A model generated the notes under the pieces. It saw nothing but the letters and a program-made list of their open reading frames with translations. It ran no database searches and was not told where the DNA came from. A DNA stretch of 64,000 nucleotides from an uncultured Prochlorococcus sp. Its GTDB lineage: Bacteria > Cyanobacteriota > Cyanobacteriia > PCC-6307 > Cyanobiaceae. The stretch lies in the NCBI GenBank assembly GCA_902525585.1, contig CABZHQ010000002.1, positions 1 through 64,000 of the forward strand, in the 5' to 3' direction. Positions 57,286 through 64,000 of the stretch are shown one piece after another. How positions within the stretch are numbered: the first letter of the stretch is position 1; every line of letters starts with the position of its first letter. Position numbers and translations under genes: made by a program.

Positions 57286-59049
57286 TTAACTGCCAATTAT
57301 TTTTTCTAGCAAGGCATTTTTTTCACAAATTTCATTTTCTGGATCAACATTAACTTTAATTATTACAGATTTTTGGATAGAAATGCTCCAATCTAATGCC
57401 TCTCGTAATTTTTTAAAATTTGCCACACTTTTAAAGTTTACTTGATAACTTTCCGCAAGTTTTGGCCAGTTTATTTCTTTTGGCATAATAAATAGTTTTT
57501 TTAATTCATCTTCTTTTAAATTTTCTTTATAAATACGATTAAATATATTTCCGCCATTATTATTTATCAAAAGAATTGTTAAATTCATGTCGATTGAATT
57601 TTCAATCAGCCAACCATTTATATCATGTATAAAAGCCAAATCTCCAGTCACAAGAAGTAGAGGATTTTTAATTCTAGAAATACCTAATGCAAGAGATAAA
57701 GTGCCGTCTATGCCAGAAGCGCCCCTAAAACTGAAACAATTTCTTGTTAAAGTACCATTTTCTGAAAATGTTAGCCAATCTCTAATCGGGCTACTCGCGG
57801 AAAGCATTATAGGATTTTCAGTTGGCCAAAGTTTTGGAACAAGATTTGCAAGCATATACTCAGTAATTTGATTATCTTGAGTAATTTTCTCTTTTAAAAT
57901 TTCTTTAATCTGCTCGCCTTCCTCTATTAGATTAAGAGCCATCGGAGTAAGAGGCTTTTTGTTTTTTTCGTTGATTGATAATTCTTCTAACAATAGAGTA
58001 GTGAAATTTGATAGCCCAAAATCATATTCAAATGATTGTTTTGTAGGGTCCAATTTTCTATAGTTTTTTTCTTTTATAAGAATTTGTATCCCTTTGAAGT
58101 TTATTAAAAACTTCTCCAAATCAATTGAGGATGACATAGGGCCAAGCCTCAAAAGTTGATGACAATTTATTGAATTTTTATTTTTTCTTAGGACTAATTC
58201 CCAATTCACGACTAGTCCTCTCAAACCAGAATAAACACCTGAAACAGGATCAGCAAATACTGGCCAACCAGTAATCTCTTGTAATCGTTCTAAAGACTTA
58301 TTGAAAGAAGTTAAATCATTTATGGAACCTTGATAGGGACCTACCAAAATAATGCCGGATTCATCTAAATTTAAATTTTCTGAAATTTCGAAGAATTTGT
58401 TATTATCAGACTTTATTTCAACTTCCTGAAATATATATTTTTTCTTTAAATAAGTTCTCTCAAAAACCTCTAAAACATTTTTTTTATTTAAAAATGAAAT
58501 ATCTAAAGGCTTATTAATAGGAATATTTAAATGAATAGGACCTGGGAAGGTTGATATTTGTTTCTCAATAGTTCGAACTAAATTCAAGATTTCATTTTCT
58601 TTTGTTTCATGAAGTCCATTCAGATTTGTACTTAAAACCCTTCTGCAGACTGAACTCAAAAAATCTTCTTGATTTACTGTTTGATTAGCGCCACAATCTT
58701 TTAATCTTAAGGGTCTATCTGCAGTAAGAAATATAATACCTTTACAAGATCGGTCTGCCTCAACTGCCGCTGGCAATAAGTTACTTACGGCAGTTCCAGA
58801 AGTTGTAATAACTAAAGAAAGATTACCTGAGGCAGCAGAAATCCCAAGAGAGTGGAATCCCGCAGATCTCTCATCTATTGAATTGAAAATATTTACAAGT
58901 CCTAATTTGTTTAATTCTCCAGCAGCTATTGCCAAAGGTGCCGATCTACTTCCAGGACATAATATTAAATTTTGAACTCCTATTTTTATAAGAAGATTCA
59001 AAAGTTGTAAACTTCTAAGAAAATTTTTGCATTCAATAGATGATGTCAT
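57286..59049 (-). CDS. menD: SEPHCHC synthase (MenD)
   Basis: 587 residues, ThDP enzyme. N-terminal [20 protein letters not shown] and [20 protein letters not shown], and the C-terminal ThDP/Mg site [12 protein letters not shown] with downstream NNNGGNIFN. It joins isochorismate and 2-oxoglutarate, the committed step of naphthoquinone synthesis. Divergent from lepB with 50 bases between. Confidence 0.95.
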   Translation of the reverse strand: MTSSIECKNFLRSLQLLNLLIKIGVQNLILCPGSRSAPLAIAAGELNKLGLVNIFNSIDERSAGFHSLGISAASGNLSLVITTSGTAVSNLLPAAVEADRSCKGIIFLTADRPLRLKDCGANQTVNQEDFLSSVCRRVLSTNLNGLHETKENEILNLVRTIEKQISTFPGPIHLNIPINKPLDISFLNKKNVLEVFERTYLKKKYIFQEVEIKSDNNKFFEISENLNLDESGIILVGPYQGSINDLTSFNKSLERLQEITGWPVFADPVSGVYSGLRGLVVNWELVLRKNKNSINCHQLLRLGPMSSSIDLEKFLINFKGIQILIKEKNYRKLDPTKQSFEYDFGLSNFTTLLLEELSINEKNKKPLTPMALNLIEEGEQIKEILKEKITQDNQITEYMLANLVPKLWPTENPIMLSASSPIRDWLTFSENGTLTRNCFSFRGASGIDGTLSLALGISRIKNPLLLVTGDLAFIHDINGWLIENSIDMNLTILLINNNGGNIFNRIYKENLKEDELKKLFIMPKEINWPKLAESYQVNFKSVANFKKLREALDWSISIQKSVIIKVNVDPENEICEKNALLEKIIGS

Positions 59050-59099
59050 AATTTATATAAATGCTTTGGGATTTTCCTTATAACTGAATTAAATAAAAC

Positions 59100-59684
59100 A
59101 TGTCTACAACTCAAGAAAAAAGAAATTCAATACTAAAGGATTTAAAAAATCTTTTAATCTGGATATCTATAGCTTTAATTATACGATGGCAGGTTGTAGA
59201 GCCAAGATGGATCCCATCCGGTTCAATGCTTCCAACTCTTCAAATACAAGATAAAATTCTTGTTGAGAAAGTAACCCCCAAAATCATATCCAAATCAAAT
59301 CTTTCAAAATTAAAAAATAAAATAGTTGTTTTTAACGTTCCCGAACAATTAATTAATGCTGGTTATGAAGCAGATACTGCACTAATAAAAAGGGTAATTG
59401 GAATACCTGGAGACAAGGTAGAAGTAAGAGAGGGTAACCTTTACTTAAATGATATCGTTCAAAAAAATTACGTTTTTGATAAAAATATTAATTATTCTAT
59501 AGGGCCTTTTATTGTCCCTGAAGAGTCATTATGGGTAATGGGAGATAATAGAAATAACAGTATGGACTCTCATATTTGGGGATTTTTACCATATGAAAAG
59601 GTTATTGGTAAAGCTATTTTTAGATATTGGCCGTTTAATAAAATTGGACCTATTCGGTTCCCTGCACTTAATAATTTAGATTAA
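59100..59684 (+). CDS. lepB: Signal peptidase I
   Basis: 194 residues, short cyanobacterial form with one N-terminal membrane helix (about 18-32). Catalytic Ser42 in PSGSMLPTL and general-base Lys97 in ALIKRVIGIPGD; GDNRNNSMDSH motif further on. It removes signal peptides at the membrane from exported proteins. Reads away from menD. Confidence 0.96.
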   Translation: MSTTQEKRNSILKDLKNLLIWISIALIIRWQVVEPRWIPSGSMLPTLQIQDKILVEKVTPKIISKSNLSKLKNKIVVFNVPEQLINAGYEADTALIKRVIGIPGDKVEVREGNLYLNDIVQKNYVFDKNINYSIGPFIVPEESLWVMGDNRNNSMDSHIWGFLPYEKVIGKAIFRYWPFNKIGPIRFPALNNLD

Positions 59685-59729
59685 TGGGTACGTGATGTTG
59701 TAGTGTTTTTATATCTTGAAGGTGTAGAA

Positions 59730-60065
59730 ATGTTTAATCCAGAATTTCTTGCTACTGAAAATAATGATCCAAACGATGAGAATGATTTAATACAATATTT
59801 ACAAAAACAATCTCCAGAAGTTTTGCAAAGAGTCGCAAAATCAGCTAGTGAAGATATTCAAGAAATTATTAGACAAAATGTTCAAGGTCTTCTTGGAATG
59901 CTTCCTTCAGATCAATTTGATGTAAAAATTACATCTTCAAAAGACAACATCGCCAATTTATTATCTTCTGCAATGATGACAGGATATTTCTTAAGACAAA
60001 TGGAGCAAAGAAAAGAGCTAGAACAAACTCTTAAAAATGATGAAAACATGTCTATTGAAGAATAA
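59730..60065 (+). CDS. DUF760 family protein
   Basis: 111 residues from the ATG at 59730, chosen because AAGGTG sits 7-10 bases upstream; an upstream GTG (59703) is in frame but unsupported. LIQYLQKQSPEVLQRVAKSA and LLSSAMMTGYFLRQMEQRKE are the DUF760 core, a small helical protein of cyanobacteria and plastids. Function unknown. Lies 45 bases after lepB. Confidence 0.82.
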   Translation: MFNPEFLATENNDPNDENDLIQYLQKQSPEVLQRVAKSASEDIQEIIRQNVQGLLGMLPSDQFDVKITSSKDNIANLLSSAMMTGYFLRQMEQRKELEQTLKNDENMSIEE

Positions 60066-60071
60066 TAGTTT

Positions 60072-61235
60072 TTAAAGATTTACTTCTTCAGGAATTATTC
60101 CTAGTTCAAACAACTTTTTATATAAACCCATCAGAAATTTATTATCCTCAGGAAGTTTGTCCCACTTTTGGGAATTAATTTCATTAATTAATTTTTGACA
60201 ATCTTCTATTGTGAATTTTATAGGTGCATTAAAATGAGCTGGAATTAAATATTCCATATCATCAAAAGACTTGATATTTTCTAACCATTTAAGTAAGACT
60301 TCTTTTGAACGAGGAAAAATTAATTTTTGTAAAACTGGTGCAATTTGAACCTTAGGATTATCTTTACCCATTATTTCAACAAGAGAGGATTCCCAATCTT
60401 CGTCCCATAAAAAGGGATAAATACCGAAATGAGATCTCCAATTTCTAAGATCTTTTTTGAATGAATACTTAAATATTTTTTTTAAAGGTGGAATATTTAA
60501 TTTACCTGGTTTCAAAAAAGATGAAAATAAGACTAACCTTTTCCAACCTTTTTTTCTTTGTTCGAGGGTGTCAATCAAGGGTTCATCTCCTCTCTCTCTA
60601 GAATGAAAAAGAAGTGGAGTTGGATCAAAATTAAATATCTCAGGTGGTGTGGAGTCTATTCCAACTATTGCGTCTGTTACGTGAAGAGTTTTCGTAGGGT
60701 AATGGAAACAGCTTATCTCCTGATATCTTCCAAGTCCTAAATTCAGTGGGCCTAATGAAGACCATTTAAAGGAGTTTGTATATGGAGTACCTTCCTCAAA
60801 CAGTATTCTTGATCTTTTTGATGGAATCCCTAAAAAATCTAGTGGTAGATTTATGGGGAAACTCCATTGTCCAGGACAAAGCCAAATTTCTGCATCTTTA
60901 AAAATTCTTGAAAGAGCTGGCAGTCCAATTTTATGTTCTAGTCCAGAGGCACTTGGTAAAATTATTGTTTTTACTTTGCCATGAATCGTAATTAATTTTT
61001 CTAACTCATTTATTAATTCTTTTGTCGGAGGCAGTGGATTTATTAGCATCAATCCATTATCAACCTTTATTACGGTCATTCTTATTGGAACAGCAACATA
61101 ATAAAGTCCCTGTATTTGTTCAATGGACCATATTTGATCAGGGATTAATTCTCTAAGAATTGTTTTCTTTTTTCCATAAGGATATAAGGGGAATAATGGC
61201 CACCAACTCCATTTTTTATTTAAAGTTTCTTCCAT
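60072..61235 (-). CDS. DUF4336 family, metallo-beta-lactamase-like
   Basis: 387 residues. Contains WSWWPLFPLYPYGKKKTILR at the start, then a metallo-hydrolase-like fold (MTVIKVDNGLMLINPLPPTK, PSASGLEHKIGLPALSRIF, CFHYPTKTLHVTDAIVG) with some but not all zinc histidines of that family. DUF4336 of cyanobacteria and plants, function unknown. It starts 5 bases after the permease gene and so is the last gene of the metal transporter operon. Confidence 0.82.
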   Translation of the reverse strand: MEETLNKKWSWWPLFPLYPYGKKKTILRELIPDQIWSIEQIQGLYYVAVPIRMTVIKVDNGLMLINPLPPTKELINELEKLITIHGKVKTIILPSASGLEHKIGLPALSRIFKDAEIWLCPGQWSFPINLPLDFLGIPSKRSRILFEEGTPYTNSFKWSSLGPLNLGLGRYQEISCFHYPTKTLHVTDAIVGIDSTPPEIFNFDPTPLLFHSRERGDEPLIDTLEQRKKGWKRLVLFSSFLKPGKLNIPPLKKIFKYSFKKDLRNWRSHFGIYPFLWDEDWESSLVEIMGKDNPKVQIAPVLQKLIFPRSKEVLLKWLENIKSFDDMEYLIPAHFNAPIKFTIEDCQKLINEINSQKWDKLPEDNKFLMGLYKKLFELGIIPEEVNL

Positions 61236-61240
61236 CGCTA

Positions 61241-62113
61241 TTATTTATACCCAGCAAATAATTTCTTTAACTTAAATATTCCATATCTAGGAGCGAATAA
61301 AAAAGCAAATAAAAAAATAAAAGTTTGTGCCAATACAATTGATCCACCTGTTTCAAGATCAAACCAAAAACTAACATAGATTCCTATAAGGCTTGAGATA
61401 ATTGCACTTAATACTGAAATTACTGTCATATTATCAAACTTATCCGTAAGTAAATATGCTGTAGCCCCTGGCGTAATCAACATTGCAACTACCAAAATAA
61501 TTCCAACAGACTGCAAGCCAACAACAGCTGCCAAAGATAAGCATGTGAGGAGTAAATAATGAAGAAAAAATACATTAATCCCAACTGTTTTTGCATGCCT
61601 AGGATCAAAACAATAAAGCATTAAATCTTTTCTGAAAATTGATAACAGGATTACTACCAATAAACAAATAAATATAGTTTGTTTTACATCTGAAAGTGAT
61701 ATTCCTAATGGACTACCAAAAAGAATTGAGTGCAGATCAATATTACTTTTAATCTTAGAAACCAATACGATTCCAAGAGCAAAAAATCCAGTAAATACTA
61801 ACCCGATAACAGTATCTTCCTTTACTCTAGATTTCTGCTTAATAAACCCTATCAATGCTACAGACCCAACTCCGAAAATAAATGCCCCTAATGAGAAAGG
61901 AAGACCTAGTGCATAAGCAACCACAACACCAGGCATTACTGAATGTGACACTGCATCTCCCATCAAAGCCCATCCTTTAAGAGTCAAATAACTTGACAGG
62001 AAACCACAAACAGCTGCAACTAGTGAACTCATAAGAAGTGCTTTTCTCATAAATTCATGAGTTAAAGGATCTGTTATGAATGAATCTAAAGTTAAAAAAG
62101 AACAGAGCTCCAT
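61241..62113 (-). CDS. mntB: Metal ABC transporter permease (MntB/ZnuB type)
   Basis: 290 residues, about eight membrane helices; GDAVSHSVMPGVVVAYALG and VVAMLITPGATAYLLT are conserved in the ABC-3 permease family. Forms the channel for a Mn or Zn uptake system in the plasma membrane. The manganese reading is taken from the binding protein. Between the ATPase (12 bases) and DUF4336 gene (5 bases). Confidence 0.88.
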   Translation of the reverse strand: MELCSFLTLDSFITDPLTHEFMRKALLMSSLVAAVCGFLSSYLTLKGWALMGDAVSHSVMPGVVVAYALGLPFSLGAFIFGVGSVALIGFIKQKSRVKEDTVIGLVFTGFFALGIVLVSKIKSNIDLHSILFGSPLGISLSDVKQTIFICLLVVILLSIFRKDLMLYCFDPRHAKTVGINVFFLHYLLLTCLSLAAVVGLQSVGIILVVAMLITPGATAYLLTDKFDNMTVISVLSAIISSLIGIYVSFWFDLETGGSIVLAQTFIFLFAFLFAPRYGIFKLKKLFAGYK

Positions 62114-62125
62114 ATAATTTAAAAT

Positions 62126-62890
62126 TTAGGATTCAGGTCCAAACAAGAAATCAGGTGAGATCCCTCCAAAAGTGGTTGTAATATTTTCAGGGGTAAACAC
62201 TTCAGAGGTCTCTCCGTAAGCTACAACAGTTTTATTTATTAAAAGCACCAAATCACAAAATTCACGGACATGAATCATATCGTGAGTTGATAATAATATA
62301 GTTTTTCCCTCATTTTTAAATTGAATAAATAATTCAGAGATAAGTTTCTCAGTTCTTATATCAACACCTGAAAAAGGCTCATCAAGAAGTAATATTGAAG
62401 CTCTTTGCGCAATTGCTCTAGCTAAAAAAGTTCGTTTTCTCTGACCTCCAGATAAGTTTCCAATAGGTGTAGATAAATGATCAGTAAGATCAACTCTCTC
62501 AATAGCATCTTTAACCGCCTGAACATCAGACTCTCTCGGGCACCTAAAAATATTCATAGAACCATATCTTCCCATCATCACTACATCCCAAACATTTACT
62601 GGAAATTGACTATCAATTCCCTCATTTTGAGGAACATAAGCAATTGTCTGATCTTTTTGAGCAGATCTTACAGACTCTCCATTTATTCTAATTTTTCCCT
62701 TTGAAATATTTACAAAGCCAGTTAAAGCATTAAAAAAAGTTGTTTTACCAGCCCCGTTCATCCCTACTAACCCACAAATCTGGCCAGGTTTCAATCTTAA
62801 ATTGGCATCATACAAAGCCACCTTACCGTTGTAATCTACGCAAATATTCTCTGCCTCAATCCTAAAGTTTTGATAATTGATTGTTTCCAT
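62126..62890 (-). CDS. mntA: Metal ABC transporter ATPase (MntA/ZnuC type)
   Basis: 254 residues. Walker A GMNGAGKTTF, signature LSGGQRKRTFLARA, Walker B ILLLDEPF and the switch histidine in LSTHDMIHV are all intact. Powers uptake together with the neighbouring permease and binding protein. It begins 3 bases after the binding-protein gene ends. Confidence 0.92.
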   Translation of the reverse strand: METINYQNFRIEAENICVDYNGKVALYDANLRLKPGQICGLVGMNGAGKTTFFNALTGFVNISKGKIRINGESVRSAQKDQTIAYVPQNEGIDSQFPVNVWDVVMMGRYGSMNIFRCPRESDVQAVKDAIERVDLTDHLSTPIGNLSGGQRKRTFLARAIAQRASILLLDEPFSGVDIRTEKLISELFIQFKNEGKTILLSTHDMIHVREFCDLVLLINKTVVAYGETSEVFTPENITTTFGGISPDFLFGPES

Positions 62891-62893
62891 AAT

Positions 62894-63793
62894 TTAAAAA
62901 AGCCCTTTTTTTATCAATTCCAAATTATGCTCAAGCATTTTCATATAGGAACTAGCAGGCCCACTATCATCAGATAATGAATCAACAAAAAGATTTCCTC
63001 CAAAATTAGCCCCAGTTTCGTTTGCAACTACCATTTGAGATTCTTTACTTACAGTACTTTCGCAAAATACAGATGGAACATTTTTTTCTTTAACTAGTGA
63101 GATTGTTCTTGCCATTCTTTTGGGAGTAATTTGACTCTCAGCATTGACTGGCCACAAATAAACTTCCTCTAATCCATAATCATTTGTTAGATAAGAAAAA
63201 GCACCTTCACAACTTACTAGATACCTCCTGTCTTTATTTAAGTTATTAATAAAAAGTGAGAATTCTTTATCTATTTTAGATAGTTTATCTTTATAAATTT
63301 TTCCATTTTCTTCAAATAATGTCCTTTTGGATGGCCTCAATTCTGATAAAGAATCCACCAGAATATCTACGTATAGGATCCCTTTTCTTGGAGAAATCCA
63401 GGCATGAGGATTGGGTTTTCCTTTATAAAAATCTTCACTGATAAAAATAGGATCCAAATCTTCCGCGACAGTAATTCTTTTAACTTTTAAATTAGAAACA
63501 AATTTTTCAGCCCATAATTCAAATCCAAATCCATTATCAATAAAAACAAAAGCCTTAGAGGCATTTACCAAATCGCTTGGAGTTGGTTGGTAGCCATGAA
63601 CTTCAACTCCAGGTTTCGTTATTGATCTAACAATAAAATCGTCTTTAACGACATTGCTGATTATATCCGCCAAAACAGTGAAACTTGCCAGTATTACTTC
63701 TTTAGTTTCATTTTTATTTGATATTCTCTTACAAGAGCCTGAAGTAATAGAAAGCAGAAGTATCAAACTTAAAAAAAGAATATTTTTTTTCAT
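62894..63793 (-). CDS. mntC: Metal-binding lipoprotein, probably manganese (MntC-like)
   Basis: 299 residues. Lipoprotein signal: hydrophobic core then SGSCKR, lipid attachment at about Cys21. Cluster A-I metal-binding protein fold with ligands in VHGYQPTP (His), PHAWISP (His), SCEGAFSYL (Glu) and LFVDSLSD (Asp). Lacks the His-rich loop of zinc ZnuA proteins, and WPVNAESQITPKRM resembles Mn-binding PsaA/MntC, so manganese is favoured; needed for photosystem II. First gene of the operon. Confidence 0.85.
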   Translation of the reverse strand: MKKNILFLSLILLLSITSGSCKRISNKNETKEVILASFTVLADIISNVVKDDFIVRSITKPGVEVHGYQPTPSDLVNASKAFVFIDNGFGFELWAEKFVSNLKVKRITVAEDLDPIFISEDFYKGKPNPHAWISPRKGILYVDILVDSLSELRPSKRTLFEENGKIYKDKLSKIDKEFSLFINNLNKDRRYLVSCEGAFSYLTNDYGLEEVYLWPVNAESQITPKRMARTISLVKEKNVPSVFCESTVSKESQMVVANETGANFGGNLFVDSLSDDSGPASSYMKMLEHNLELIKKGLF

Positions 63794-63813
63794 ATTTAAT
63801 ATTCATCCCAAGA

Positions 63814-64000
63814 TTATGAATTAAAAGATAGTTTCATAAGTGGTTTTCTAAGATCTAAAATAAACCCTTTCCAATTTATTTTTTCTTTTTCAAAGGCTTC
63901 TTCAACAATTTTCTCAGAATTTTTCTTTATAAAATCCAAATCAGGTTCTTCTACTCCTTTTGTTATTGCCATGAAATCAGCCAAAGAACTTGATACTACT
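63814..64000 (-). CDS. C-terminal 61 residues of an unrecognised protein
   Basis: The open frame enters from the right edge and stops at 63814-63816. Visible residues end with NWKGFILDLRKPLMKLSFNS, acidic-basic helix before that. Too short to identify. It is upstream of the metal transporter operon on the same strand, 20 bases from mntC's ATG, so it may belong to that transcript. Confidence 0.55.
   Translation of the reverse strand, partial: VVSSSLADFMAITKGVEEPDLDFIKKNSEKIVEEAFEKEKINWKGFILDLRKPLMKLSFNS

Overview
The window is a piece of the chromosome of a high-light-adapted Prochlorococcus, or a very close marine picocyanobacterial relative. Reasons: very low GC, tight gene packing, a single pcb antenna gene (37234-38292), an epsilon-type lycopene cyclase, phylloquinone genes (menB, menD) and many short conserved cyanobacterial proteins. 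The assignment rests on recognising protein families, not on a database search.

Positions 1 to about 11520 form a genomic island built around a complete tRNA-Ser(UGA) gene (5110-5196). On its left, reading away from the tRNA, are a tyrosine recombinase, a small basic protein, an M48-type peptidase, a protein with a helix-turn-helix and a truncated gene with a DnaB-N-like domain. A recombinase beside an intact tRNA plus a replication-like gene resembles the Prochlorococcus elements called tycheposons. On its right the tRNA 3' end is repeated twice (16 bp at 6447-6462, 12 bp at 11509-11520). These repeats delimit a 1.27-kb mini-element carrying one PH/SHOCT-like protein and a 5.06-kb module carrying a type I restriction system whose methylase is fused to a single specificity half. 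The mini-element is framed by TTCTCAT motifs spaced exactly 10 bp and by GGTAGGGG motifs. These could be binding sites for the recombination machinery.

From 11.6 kb on the window is ordinary chromosome. 11.6-17.4 kb: small membrane and secreted proteins, Tic20, glyoxalase I, a ribbon-helix-helix pair, a pentapeptide-repeat protein and a GMC oxidoreductase. 17.7-24 kb: a CbiX-type chelatase with a metal-binding tail, a flavin oxidase, a SulP anion transporter, then metA and metY, which together make homocysteine by the acetyl route. 24-32 kb: the compatible-solute phosphatase StpA, a radical SAM ArsS, a Fur regulator, a MscS channel and a protochlorophyllide-reductase-like SDR. 32-41 kb: lycopene cyclase, SDR, GST-like protein, GltS carrier, pcb antenna, several small genes and hisS.

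41-64 kb is housekeeping. One leftward series is comB, nitrilase, amidase, murI, prenyl synthase and acs. A rightward series is aroA, an MnmC-like methyltransferase and glmU. A second leftward series is menD, menB, glgA and murF. Then come lepB, a DUF760 protein, and a leftward metal ABC transporter operon (probably manganese) ending in a DUF4336 gene. The most unusual content is the tRNA-Ser island with its phased repeats. No CRISPR array, rRNA, phage structural gene or transposase was seen.
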